In this document: piece after piece, positions 37,081 to 48,011 of the stretch | How the letters are laid out: each line of letters starts with the position of its first letter | Position numbering within the stretch: position 1 is the first letter of the stretch | Assembly (NCBI RefSeq): GCF_049801055.1 | Contig: NZ_JBNAGF010000002.1 | Location: 434,001 to 498,000, forward strand | Reading direction: 5' to 3' | Origin: JBNAGF01 sp049801055 | Lineage (GTDB): Bacteria > Pseudomonadota > Alphaproteobacteria > Rhodobacterales > Rhodobacteraceae | DNA: 64,000 nt | Made by a program: the position numbers and the translations under genes | The notes under the pieces: model-generated | Databases searched by the model: none | Told to the model about the DNA's origin: nothing | The model's input: the letters and a program-made list of their open reading frames with translations, nothing else

Positions 37081-37866
37081 ATGACCACGGAAACAAAAAC
37101 AACGACGGGCATGAACCGGCTTTGGGAATATGCCAATCCCAAAAAGTTCCTTGCCACCACCGAACGGATGCTTCCGTTCTTCTGGATTTCGGCCGCTGCC
37201 TGTCTGGCGGTCGGGCTGGTTTGGGGGTTTTTCTTCACACCGGATGATTACCGGCAGGGTTCGACCGTCAAGATTATCTATCTGCATGTGCCGGCTGCGT
37301 TGATGGCGATCAATTGCTGGTTGATGATGCTGGTGACGTCGCTGGTCTGGGTGATCCGTCGACATCATGTCAGTGCTCTTGCTGCCCGTGCAGCCGCGCC
37401 GATTGGTATTGTGATGACATTGATTGCGCTGGTGACCGGAGCGATCTGGGGGCAGCCGATGTGGGGGGCATGGTGGGCTTGGGATCCGCGCCTTACCTCC
37501 TTTCTGATTCTGTTCCTGTTTTATCTCGGCTATGTTGCCCTGTGGGAGGCCATCGACAACCCGGATACGGCAGCGGATCTGACATCGGTTCTGTGCCTCG
37601 TTGGCAGCGTTTTTGCGCTGCTCAGCCGGTATGCCGTCAACTTCTGGAATCAGGGATTGCATCAGGGGGCGTCTGTAATGCGCGCCGGGGCGGTCACCGG
37701 GACGGATACCGAGGAAAAGGTCAGCAACATCTTCTTCTACCCGTTGCTGATCTGCATTGCAGGTTTCGTGCTGCTCTTCATCGCACTGGTTTTCTACCGG
37801 ACCGGAACCGAGATTCGCGCGCGGCGCACCAAGACGCTGCTTGCCAGAGAGAGGGTAGGGGGATGA
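37081..37866 (+). CDS. ccmC: Haem ABC transporter permease CcmC
   Basis: Haem-handling protein that loads haem onto CcmE, 261 residues with six helices. The tryptophan-rich haem-handling motif WGAWWAWDPRLTS near residue 125 is intact, as are the flanking His-containing segments (IIYLHVPAA near residue 63; WNQGLHQGASV near residue 190). The stop overlaps the ccmD start. Confidence 0.96.
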   Translation: MTTETKTTTGMNRLWEYANPKKFLATTERMLPFFWISAAACLAVGLVWGFFFTPDDYRQGSTVKIIYLHVPAALMAINCWLMMLVTSLVWVIRRHHVSALAARAAAPIGIVMTLIALVTGAIWGQPMWGAWWAWDPRLTSFLILFLFYLGYVALWEAIDNPDTAADLTSVLCLVGSVFALLSRYAVNFWNQGLHQGASVMRAGAVTGTDTEEKVSNIFFYPLLICIAGFVLLFIALVFYRTGTEIRARRTKTLLARERVGG

Positions 37867-38021
37867 TGCCGGACCTCGGGAAATACGCTGACACAGTTCT
37901 GTCGGCCTACGCGGCCTCGCTGTTGCTTCTGGTTTTGCTGGTTGTCCTGTCGATCCGAAAAGGTCGCAAGGTGCGGGCCGAGATGGAGAAGGTGGAACAA
38001 AGGATGTCGCGCAATGGCTAA
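37863..38021 (+). CDS. ccmD: Haem exporter protein CcmD
   Basis: Tiny 52-residue membrane protein of the CcmABCD complex. YADTVLSAYAASLLLLVLLV forms the single helix, followed by the basic stretch SIRKGRKVRAEME. It overlaps ccmC at its start (ATGATG at 37863) and ccmG at its end. Its size and place between ccmC and ccmG are typical. Confidence 0.92.
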   Translation: MMPDLGKYADTVLSAYAASLLLLVLLVVLSIRKGRKVRAEMEKVEQRMSRNG

Positions 38022-38553
38022 GGTGTCACCGCTGATGGTCGCCCCGCCGCTGATCTTCGGTGCTTTTGTTTTGCTGGCGGCGGTTGGAATGTTCCGCGAT
38101 GATCCGGACTCACTGCCTTCGGCGCGCGAAGGGCAGCAAGCGCCGCCTGTGGCGCTGACCGAATTTCCGGGCAAACAGGTCTTTGACGATGCCGCGCTGC
38201 GCGATGGCACAGTCAAACTGGTCAACTACTGGGCCAGCTGGTGCGCGCCCTGCCGGGTTGAGCACCCGAACCTTGAGGCGCTGGCCAACGAGGGGATTCC
38301 CATTTTGGGGATAAACTACAAGGATGACCCCGCAAAAGCCGCCGCGTTCCTCGACGAGCTTGGTGATCCCTATGCCGCCATTGGGCGGGACGAAGCTGGT
38401 CGTATGGGGCTGGATTGGGGTGTTTACGGCGTGCCCGAAACTTATGTCATCGACGGAGAGGGCAAGATCATTTTGCGGTTCGCCGGTCCGGTGACCGAAC
38501 GGGTGATTGAAAGCACCTTGCGCCCGGCGATGGAAAAGGCGGCAGGCAACTAG
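38014..38553 (+). CDS. ccmG: Thiol:disulfide interchange protein CcmG (DsbE)
   Basis: Periplasmic membrane-anchored thioredoxin-like reductase that keeps apocytochrome haem-binding cysteines reduced. It has 179 residues from the ATG at 38014. The N-terminal anchor covers residues 9-25. The active site ASWCAPCRVEHPNLE is near residue 75, and the cis-Pro segment is VYGVPETYVID. It is the last gene of the ccmABCDG run and is followed by a strong terminator. ccmE, ccmF and ccmH are not in this window. Confidence 0.95.
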   Translation: MAKVSPLMVAPPLIFGAFVLLAAVGMFRDDPDSLPSAREGQQAPPVALTEFPGKQVFDDAALRDGTVKLVNYWASWCAPCRVEHPNLEALANEGIPILGINYKDDPAKAAAFLDELGDPYAAIGRDEAGRMGLDWGVYGVPETYVIDGEGKIILRFAGPVTERVIESTLRPAMEKAAGN

Positions 38554-38592
38554 GGCCGGGATCAGGCCACCTCGGCGGCTGGAGCAAATGGG

Positions 38593-38620
38593 GCGCGTGC
38601 CAACTGGCGCGCGCTTTTTC
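38593..38620 (+). terminator. Rho-independent terminator of the ccm operon
   Basis: GCGCGTGCC / GGCGCGCGC, a 9-bp stem with one G-U pair, a 4-base loop and a T5 run, 40 bp after ccmG. Confidence 0.85.
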
Positions 38621-38671
38621 TTTGCGCCACATTCTTTTCCAGAAGGTAGAAAAATCGATCGTGCAATCGCA

Positions 38672-38699
38672 AAAGCCCCGGCGCAAAGGCCGGGGCTTT
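38672..38699 (-). terminator. Rho-independent terminator of acnA
   Basis: AAAGCCCCGG / CCGGGGCTTT, a perfect 10-bp stem with an 8-base loop, 26 bp beyond the acnA stop. It can work in both directions. Confidence 0.85.
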
Positions 38700-38724
38700 C
38701 CGATTTCTCATGGGCAAGGCAGCC

Positions 38725-41412
<2,688 letters not shown>

Positions 41413-41712
41413 CTATGGCCTCCCTCTCAAATATGGTGGATTTCGGGATTCGCTGCCGGGTAGATGCATCACCAAGGCCCCGCTTTCAAGCGCGGAATCG
41501 CCGGGTGCGGCGTTTTTGTATACAATGGCACACAGAAATGACCCGGAGGATGCTGGCAGCAGTGTGTTCGGGAGGGGAGCCGAGCGCGTGCAACAGGGCA
41601 GTCACCGGGTCCTGCTGGGCACATTCCTTCAACAAACCTTGATTGGCCTTTGAAAGCGCGGCGGCTTAGACACAGGTGTCAATGTGTCCGGATCCTTATA
41701 AAGTAGCTATCG
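41413..41712. other. Intergenic region between divergent acnA and DUF1223 genes
   Basis: No convincing gene. It should contain both promoters. A short hairpin with a T5 tract on the plus strand (41499-41517; CGCCG stem, GGTG loop) looks like a terminator although no plus-strand gene precedes it. TTATAAAG at 41696-41703 is a possible -10 element close to the DUF1223 start. Confidence 0.5.
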
Positions 41713-42441
41713 ATGAAACGCCATGCCGTCCTGCTCTCCTTGTTCTGCCTGATCGCCGCACCTGCCGTGGTTTCGGGCCCGGCCCGGGCGGGTGATGCAC
41801 CGGTGTCAGGCCCGGTGGTGATCGAGCTGTTCACGTCGCAGGGGTGTTCATCTTGCCCACCGGCGGATGCCTTGATGCACAAACTGGCAAAGCGTCCCGA
41901 GCTGCTGCCGCTCGCGTTGCATGTCGATTACTGGGATTACATCGGCTGGAAGGACGTTTTCGCCGATCCCGGCCATACGGTGCGGCAGAAGGCTTATGCC
42001 CATTCCGGTGGGCGCAACATGATCTATACCCCGCAAATGGTAATAAACGGGCAAGAAGATGTAGTGGGTGTCGATTCCGGCAAGCTGTCCGGCCTTGTCG
42101 ACGCCCATCTGTCACGCGAACCTGTGGTCACCGTGACCGGGCAACGCGGGCCTGACGGGATCACTTTGAACCTTACCCCGGTTGGATCAGCCGACAAGGG
42201 CAGGGCCGAGTTGTATCTGGTGCGATACACGCCCCTGCGCAGTGTCTCTATCACTCGGGGAGAACTGGCAGGGCATGACCTCAAATATGCCAATGTTGTC
42301 GAAAGCTGGGAGACCGTCGGAAGTTGGGACGGGCAGGGCGAGCAGAACTTCAGCATCCCGCTCGACGGAGACCAGCCTGCTGCCATTCTGGTGCAAAGGC
42401 CCGGTCACGGCGAAATTCTTGGTGCCGCCCGGTTCGAGTAA
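41713..42441 (+). CDS. DUF1223 domain-containing secreted protein (thioredoxin-like)
   Basis: A 242-residue protein with a Sec signal peptide (residues 1-26, ending near PARAGDA). The mature part begins with VIELFTSQGCSSCPPAD, a CxxC motif in a thioredoxin-like fold, followed by LHVDYWDYIGWKDVFADP and the YTPQMVINGQEDVVG segment typical of DUF1223. It is likely periplasmic, and a redox role is possible but not shown. It is transcribed away from acnA. Confidence 0.88.
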   Translation: MKRHAVLLSLFCLIAAPAVVSGPARAGDAPVSGPVVIELFTSQGCSSCPPADALMHKLAKRPELLPLALHVDYWDYIGWKDVFADPGHTVRQKAYAHSGGRNMIYTPQMVINGQEDVVGVDSGKLSGLVDAHLSREPVVTVTGQRGPDGITLNLTPVGSADKGRAELYLVRYTPLRSVSITRGELAGHDLKYANVVESWETVGSWDGQGEQNFSIPLDGDQPAAILVQRPGHGEILGAARFE

Positions 42442-42450
42442 GAACCGGGA

Positions 42451-43368
42451 TCAAACGTCTTCCTGCACCCCTAGCCCATGCCAGGATTTCCAGCGGCGAT
42501 GGATCCAGAACCATTGGCCCATGTGCTGGCGCACCATCTTCTCTAGGTCGTCATTCAACGCCTGCGTCATGGTCTCGGGATCGGAATGCGGCACCGGTTC
42601 GTGCAGCACGATTTCGAAGTTCAACCCGTCCGGTTGCCGGACACCGTAGCAGGGGATCATCACCGCCCCATACTTGATTGCCAGTTCGGCGTTCAGAACC
42701 GAGGTCACGGCTGGTTTTCCAAAAAATGTCAACTCCTTGCCGCCGTGAGCATGCAGGTCAGACACGATGGCGATGATTCCGCCCCGTTTCAGAGACCGCA
42801 CCATCTCCATCATTCCGCGGCGGCCCTGCTCGAACATCGGTTCGCCTGTTTTGTGAAATGCGTCGACATAGCTCTCGTTGAAATAGGGGTTGGCCATACG
42901 TCGATAGAGGGCGCCGATATCCTTGCCGCTGCGCGCCTGCAACGCAACGCGGGAGGCGAGGTAGTTCCCGAAATGCCCGGTGATCATCATCAAGGGGCGT
43001 CCAGCGGCCACGGCCTCGTCAAAGGCCGCGACGCCCGGTCCGCTGACCGGTGCCGTCTTGTGCCGTTCGACAAACTCTTCGGGCGAGAAATGTTCCATCA
43101 TTGCGCGGCCGGCCGTGTTGGGCACCTCGCGGCAGAGCCGTTCCACGTCTTCTTTGGGCATGTCTGGGCAGGTGAGTTTCAGGTTGCTCCGCACACGTTT
43201 GCGAAAGCCCACAAGCGGTCCCAGCGCACTGACGATCGCCCCCATTGCAGGAATACGCCGCTCGTAGGGTAGCAGCCGCATTGCCCCGATCACGCCCTGC
43301 AGGGCGAGGTTCGACAGGTAATACCCGGCACGGGAGGCCGCGGAGAGTTCTGACGGGTCAACGGGCAT
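42451..43368 (-). CDS. LpxL/HtrB-family lysophospholipid acyltransferase-like protein with altered active site
   Basis: A 305-residue member of the lipid A biosynthesis acyltransferase family, from the ATG at 43368 (MPVDPSELS). Near residue 135 the family motif reads GHFGNYLASR: the His of the HX4(D/E) dyad is kept, but the acidic position is Leu. Other family segments are intact (NLKLTCPDMP, GGIIAIVSDLHAHGG, PVTSVLNAEL-like). It may be inactive, have shifted chemistry or use another acid. The N-terminal hydrophobic stretch suggests membrane association. Confidence 0.82.
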   Translation of the reverse strand: MPVDPSELSAASRAGYYLSNLALQGVIGAMRLLPYERRIPAMGAIVSALGPLVGFRKRVRSNLKLTCPDMPKEDVERLCREVPNTAGRAMMEHFSPEEFVERHKTAPVSGPGVAAFDEAVAAGRPLMMITGHFGNYLASRVALQARSGKDIGALYRRMANPYFNESYVDAFHKTGEPMFEQGRRGMMEMVRSLKRGGIIAIVSDLHAHGGKELTFFGKPAVTSVLNAELAIKYGAVMIPCYGVRQPDGLNFEIVLHEPVPHSDPETMTQALNDDLEKMVRQHMGQWFWIHRRWKSWHGLGVQEDV

Positions 43369-43403
43369 GGAAATTGTTCCTGCATGGATGGTCTGCGCGG
43401 CAA

Positions 43404-43432
43404 GACATATATATCGGCCCTGCCGATAACAA
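43404..43432 (-). promoter_or_regulatory. Candidate promoter for the acyltransferase-like gene
   Basis: On the minus strand TTGTTA is followed after 17 bases by TATGTC inside an AT-rich TATATATG stretch, about 40 nt before the start codon. The match is modest. The rest of the 333-bp gap up to fliG shows no gene. Confidence 0.3.
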
Positions 43433-43701
43433 GCGCTTCGGAGCAACTGCGGCACTGATCGCGACTGCCCAGATGCCAAAATATGACGCAAATCCAGTGC
43501 TTTGTCTCCCGTGCCGCAATCCGAACCAGGGCGTGCTAACAGGGGATCGGCAGCATGCGGGTTGTCATGCCAGCCACATCATGCGCTCAAACCCGGGCAA
43601 CGACCCTTGGTTTGCAAGCCTGTTTCCCTGACAATCGAATATTGCCTGTCCAGATCGCGATAAGCCAGCCGATCCCAGGTGATTTGCCGATACAGGCCCG
43701 G

Positions 43702-44763
43702 TTATGTTTCCTCGTCCGGAGACACCACGGTGATGTCGCCGGATTGCTGTAACTGCCGGACCGCGCCCACGATGTCATTCATTGCGCGCTCGCCATCGGC
43801 CTGTTTGACTTCCGGTTTCTCGGCGGCTTCTTCACGCAGTGCGTCGGCCATCCGGGTCGACATGTTGGACAGCAGGAACTCGACGGCTGTCGCGTCTTCT
43901 CCGCTGGCAAAGGAGATTGCCGTAACCAGCGCGTTCTGATCGGCAACCCGCACAACAGCAGGAACGTCGCGTGGCGCAACACGTTCGGGGATATGGGCAA
44001 AGGTAAAGATCGAGCGGCGGACCTGACAGGCGAAATCGGAATCCTGTTCCTCGAGCGCCGAGAGCATGTCGTCGCGGGTGGAGGCCGCTGACTGGTTCAG
44101 GATGGCGCCAACCCGTTCCCCCGGCTTTTCTTCGAAGGCAGGGATTGGCCTTAGATCCAGCTGGCTGGCCAGTGACAGGCCAATTCGATCGACTGCAGCG
44201 GGTGAAACCGAACCGGTTTGGGAAACAGCATAGGTAATTCGGCGGGCCAGTGGTCCGGGCAGTTGGCCAAGCAACTCCGCCGCTTTGGCGGTTTCAAGCT
44301 TGGACAACAACACTGCGGCGACTTCGGTGCACTCCGCCTCGGCCATTGCGGCCAGATCCGGAACGGGCAATGCCCGCAGCCTTTTCCAAGGATCGCCGGC
44401 CTGACGTACCCCGGCCTCCTTTCGTAACCGCGCTGCGGTCTGAGGGCTGATTTTTCCGTCCAACACTGAGAGCGCCCCGGCAAGGCCATTGGGGAAGGAA
44501 AGGCCAATTCCGTCCAGCAAATCGGCAAATTCCTGAACGACAGAGGCCAGTGTCACCCGGTCAACCAGACCCATCTGGCCCATTTTCTGCGTCAGCGTCG
44601 CCTGAAGATCTTCGGGCAGGTCTTCCAGCGGCAGATCCGTTCCCTCGCCGAGCAAAAGGCGGACCACAATGGCCGCCTTTTCCTGACCGGACAGGTCACG
44701 CGGGACAGGTGTGATGTCGGAAGCCGGTTCCACCCCCCGGGTGAGGGCCAAGTTCTGTTGCAT
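43702..44763 (-). CDS. fliG: Flagellar motor switch protein FliG (orphan locus)
   Basis: Rotor component that carries torque, 353 residues. The FliG N-domain is seen in LSGQEKAAIVVRLLLGEG and the C-domain in FLLSNMSTRMADALREEA, with the Arg and acidic residues of the torque helix kept, then AMNDIVGAVRQLQQSGDI. The middle domain is divergent and its usual EHPQ motif is not seen. No other flagellar gene lies in the window. It could be the sole chromosomal fliG or a second copy. The next upstream gene on the same strand is a secreted TPR protein, 76 bp away. Confidence 0.85.
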   Translation of the reverse strand: MQQNLALTRGVEPASDITPVPRDLSGQEKAAIVVRLLLGEGTDLPLEDLPEDLQATLTQKMGQMGLVDRVTLASVVQEFADLLDGIGLSFPNGLAGALSVLDGKISPQTAARLRKEAGVRQAGDPWKRLRALPVPDLAAMAEAECTEVAAVLLSKLETAKAAELLGQLPGPLARRITYAVSQTGSVSPAAVDRIGLSLASQLDLRPIPAFEEKPGERVGAILNQSAASTRDDMLSALEEQDSDFACQVRRSIFTFAHIPERVAPRDVPAVVRVADQNALVTAISFASGEDATAVEFLLSNMSTRMADALREEAAEKPEVKQADGERAMNDIVGAVRQLQQSGDITVVSPDEET

Positions 44764-44839
44764 AGATCCGTCCTGATGATCGCCCTTGTTGCAGGAGCGG
44801 TCTCACCCTAGGACGAGTGCGGTTAAATTTGGCTGAACT

Positions 44840-45382
44840 TCAGTAGCCGTATGTGAAACCGCTGCGGATGGCTTCTCGCAGGGATTGTTCAGGCCAGCTT
44901 CCTTCGCCGCCACGAGCGCGGATTTCGCGCCATTGCGCGATTGCGTCCTCGGTCCGTCCCTCGGCGACAAAGCCCTGACCCATATAGGATCGGGCCAAAA
45001 GATTATCGGGGTTCCGGGAAATGGCACGTTCGTAAAAGACGTTGGCCAGTTCCAGATTGCCCAGTTTGCGATGGGTGAAGCCCCAGTAGGTCAGAACCCT
45101 GTCATCAGCCTGATCAGGCATCGCAGACAGCACGCTCTGAGCGTCTTCGTAGCGCCCGGCATAGGCCAGTTCCCGCACGGCCCCGTAAAGCTGGTCGTCG
45201 TTCAGAGAAGACTTTTTCGGGCGAACACATCGTCCCTTGTTGTCATCCCATACCCGATTGCCCTTGCAGGTCTTGGTGGTGTTGGTCGGTTTCGGTGGTT
45301 TTGGCAGGTTGTCGCCTGCCGAGAAACCGGTTTCCGGCACAACAAGGGCGGCGGCAAAGACAAGGGAAAGCAGGAACCGCAT
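44840..45382 (-). CDS. Secreted TPR protein with a C-x2-G-x-VWD-x5-CV motif
   Basis: A 180-residue protein with a signal peptide (RFLLSLVFAAALVV) from the ATG at 45382, chosen because ACGGAG precedes it. After the signal a Pro/Thr/Lys linker leads to CKGNRVWDDNKGRCV, a short two-Cys motif. The remainder (about residues 60-180) forms three TPR-like helical pairs (DRVLTYWGFTHRKLGNLELA, NPDNLLARSYMGQGFVAEG). It is probably periplasmic. The function is unknown. The same two-Cys motif occurs in the small secreted protein just upstream. Confidence 0.75.
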   Translation of the reverse strand: MRFLLSLVFAAALVVPETGFSAGDNLPKPPKPTNTTKTCKGNRVWDDNKGRCVRPKKSSLNDDQLYGAVRELAYAGRYEDAQSVLSAMPDQADDRVLTYWGFTHRKLGNLELANVFYERAISRNPDNLLARSYMGQGFVAEGRTEDAIAQWREIRARGGEGSWPEQSLREAIRSGFTYGY

Positions 45383-45496
45383 ACAAAAACTCCGTAAGAC
45401 CAAATCACGCTTCTGACAACGATAGCGCAATTCTCAAGATGGCGACCTGTCTGAAGGTCGCGTTCTGATCAACTCTCGGTGAGGCCAGTGCGCCCG

Positions 45497-45655
45497 TCAG
45501 CTGTTGACGGATTTCACACAGGTCTGGCTGCCTGCATCCCAGACGGTCCCGGGCGCGCAGGATTGCGCCTGATGGCCGCGTCCGGAGCAACTGGCGTAGG
45601 CAATCGCAGGAACGAGGGCCAAGGTCAGTGCGCAGGCGAGGGTCTTGATCTTCAT
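45497..45655 (-). CDS. Small secreted protein with the C-x2-G-x-VWD-x5-CV motif
   Basis: A 52-residue protein. A signal peptide (residues 1-21, ending AYAS) is followed by a 31-residue mature part with three cysteines and the motif CAPGTVWDAGSQTCV. An AGGAGA site precedes the ATG at 45655. It lies between the purB terminator and the TPR gene. Homologues are sometimes named after neighbouring purB in databases, which would be a transfer error; nothing here resembles a lyase. The function is unknown. Confidence 0.7.
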   Translation of the reverse strand: MKIKTLACALTLALVPAIAYASCSGRGHQAQSCAPGTVWDAGSQTCVKSVNS

Positions 45656-45749
45656 GGTCGGTCTCCTGTCGGAACTGTATGACAAGTGTAACTCAGCCTC
45701 GCGCGGGCTCAAAGAAATTTTGTGTTCGTGCGAGAATCCCAGTGACAAA

Positions 45750-45774
45750 AAAAGCCGGCACGAGGCCGGCTTTT
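45750..45774 (-). terminator. Rho-independent terminator of purB
   Basis: AAAAGCCGGC / GCCGGCTTTT, a perfect 10-bp stem with a 5-base loop and A/T tracts on both sides, 22 bp beyond the purB stop. Confidence 0.88.
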
Positions 45775-45795
45775 GATAGGATTTCTTCGATCAGT

Positions 45796-47100
45796 TCAGT
45801 CGCCAAAGACCCGTTTGAAGATCGTGTCGACATGTTTCGTGTGATATCCCATGTCGAACTTCTCGTTGATGCCATCTTCTCCGAGTGCAGCGACGACATC
45901 GGCATCCGCCAGCAGCTGTTCGCGGAAATCAACGCGTTCTTCCCATACCTTGAGGGCATTGCGCTGGACCATCGAATAAGCGTCCTCGCGCGATACCCCG
46001 GCCTGCGTCAGCGCCAAGAGCACCCGCTGGCTCATCACCAGGCCCGGGAATTTATTCATGTTGTCGAGCATGTTCTCGGGGAAGATCAGCATCTTCTCGA
46101 CCACGCCGGCCAGACGGTGCAGGGCGAAATCAAGGGTGATCGTTGTGTCCGGGCCAATGCCGCGTTCGACCGAAGAATGGGAAATGTCACGCTCATGCCA
46201 GAGCGCCACATTTTCCATCGCCGGGACCACGGCCATACGCACCAGACGCGCAAGACCGGTGAGGTTTTCGGTCAACACCGGGTTCTTCTTGTGGGGCATC
46301 GCCGAGGAGCCTTTTTGACCCATCGAGAAAAACTCGGCCCCTTCCAGTACCTCGGTGCGCTGCATGTGGCGGATCTCGACGGCGATGTTTTCGATCGAGC
46401 TGGCGATCACACCCAGAGTGGCAAAGAACATGGCGTGGCGGTCGCGCGGGATTACCTGCGTGCTGATCGGCTCGGGGCGCAGGCCCAGTTGCTCGCAGAC
46501 ATGTTCCTCGACCGCCGGATCAATGTTGGCAAATGTTCCGACCGCGCCCGAGATCGCGCCTGTGGCCACTTCCCAGCGGGCCTTTTCCAACCGGTTCTTG
46601 TTGCGGTCCATCTCCGCATAGAAGCGTGCAAAGGTCAGGCCCATTGTGGTCGGTTCGGCGTGAATGCCATGGCTGCGGCCGACGCGTACCGTGTCCTTGT
46701 GCTCGAGCGCGCGTTTTTTCAACGCGGACAGCACCTTGTCCATTCCCTCCAGCAGGATATCGGCGGCGCGCACCAGCTGCACGTTTAGGCAGGTATCGAG
46801 CACATCCGATGAGGTCATACCTTGGTGGACGAACCGGGCCTCGTCGCCGCCCACATGTTCTGCCAGATGGGTGAGAAAGGCGATCACGTCATGTTTGGTG
46901 ACCGCTTCGATCTCGTCGATCCGGGCAACGTCGAATTCCACATCCTTCGCCTTCCAGACCGCGTCGGCGTTGTCCTGCGGGATCACACCCAGTTTGGCCT
47001 GCGCGTCGCAGGCGTGGGCCTCAATCTCGTACCAGATCCGGAATTTGGTCTGGGGCGACCAGATGGCGACCATGTCGGGGCGGGAATAGCGGGGGATCAT
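45796..47100 (-). CDS. purB: Adenylosuccinate lyase
   Basis: Catalyses two fumarate-releasing steps of purine synthesis (SAICAR to AICAR; adenylosuccinate to AMP), 434 residues from the ATG at 47100 (MIPRYSRPDM). The frame is open further upstream but without family similarity. Signatures include the HQGMTSSDVLDTCL segment, RSHGIHAEPTTMG, and the fumarase-superfamily signature GSSAMPHKKNPV. Confidence 0.96.
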   Translation of the reverse strand: MIPRYSRPDMVAIWSPQTKFRIWYEIEAHACDAQAKLGVIPQDNADAVWKAKDVEFDVARIDEIEAVTKHDVIAFLTHLAEHVGGDEARFVHQGMTSSDVLDTCLNVQLVRAADILLEGMDKVLSALKKRALEHKDTVRVGRSHGIHAEPTTMGLTFARFYAEMDRNKNRLEKARWEVATGAISGAVGTFANIDPAVEEHVCEQLGLRPEPISTQVIPRDRHAMFFATLGVIASSIENIAVEIRHMQRTEVLEGAEFFSMGQKGSSAMPHKKNPVLTENLTGLARLVRMAVVPAMENVALWHERDISHSSVERGIGPDTTITLDFALHRLAGVVEKMLIFPENMLDNMNKFPGLVMSQRVLLALTQAGVSREDAYSMVQRNALKVWEERVDFREQLLADADVVAALGEDGINEKFDMGYHTKHVDTIFKRVFGD

Positions 47101-47434
47101 GTCAGGCGGATCCTTTGTTTTGGTGGGGGTGTCTGCAGAGCAGTGATGTTGCGGCGGGTGATAAACCGGCAGGGGGCGGGGAACAAGCCGGGCGCGGCAA
47201 ATTGAGGCGCATCGCTTGGCGCTGAAGCCCTGCCGCGTCACGAGGGTGTGTCGTGATTGCGACGCCCAAACAGAGCGTCTGAATACTTCAAGGAATGGCG
47301 CGCTTTCGAATCTGGGAACTCCCATCCCGATCTCAGGTTGAGGTCAGACATGGATCACGCCAAGATTCATCGTTTACTTTCAAGGCAAGCCGGGAAAGGA
47401 TTGGCTGGTGGAAATGCTTGGGAAGACACGGATC
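47101..47434. other. Intergenic region between divergent purB and a secreted-protein gene
   Basis: A 334-bp gap without a supportable gene. It must contain the promoters of purB and of the plus-strand gene. Short open frames here show no signal peptide, domain or ribosome-binding site that would make them credible. Confidence 0.5.
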
Positions 47435-48001
47435 ATGCGCGCGACATGTTTGAAAGTTATGAAACGCCTGTTGGTTCCGGCGTTGCTGGTTTCGGTTCCG
47501 GTTATGTCGATGGCTGATATGCCCGTGACCTACCGGGATCAGGGGCAGGCGCTGTTTTCATTGAATGTGCCGGATTTCTGGACGGCAAGCGCAGGCGGCC
47601 AGCGCACCGTGACAGCAAGTGAAACCGGTGAGGCCCGCCTGATCAACAGGGTGATCTCGCTGCAACCCAAAACCGAGCCGCGCGTCTGGGTGGGTTTCAT
47701 GTCGCCCAATGGCATACGGACCCGGGATGAGGCCATTTCATACCTCAGCGATATCGGCGCTTTCATCGTTCGGGATCCGGTCCTGACCGATCAGAAACGG
47801 ATCAGTGTCGGCGGTCGTCCAGCCGAAAGGTTCTCGGGCACCGGGCGACGCAACGGGCGAGGGGTCAATTTCACGGCACTTCTGATCGCCTTGCCGGGTA
47901 ACAGGGTGGCCGTTTCCATCTCGGTTATCGAAGATGGGGCCGATCCTGAACTGGTGAACGACATCAATGCGATCTACGCGTCCTTCCGGGCCGTGAACTG
48001 A
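47435..48001 (+). CDS. Secreted hypothetical protein
   Basis: About 188 residues from the ATG at 47435, which follows GGGAAG; the ATG at 47459 is an alternative and gives a shorter n-region. A signal peptide (RLLVPALLVSVPVMSMA) leads to a compact alpha/beta domain with YRDQGQALFSLNVPDFW, then VWVGFMSPNGIRTRDEAISYL and FSGTGRRNGRGVNF. The pattern resembles small periplasmic proteins of the PsbP/DcrB-like type, but I do not recognise the family. The next gene begins 10 bp after its stop. Confidence 0.65.
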   Translation: MRATCLKVMKRLLVPALLVSVPVMSMADMPVTYRDQGQALFSLNVPDFWTASAGGQRTVTASETGEARLINRVISLQPKTEPRVWVGFMSPNGIRTRDEAISYLSDIGAFIVRDPVLTDQKRISVGGRPAERFSGTGRRNGRGVNFTALLIALPGNRVAVSISVIEDGADPELVNDINAIYASFRAVN

Positions 48002-48011
48002 GGCGGAGGGG

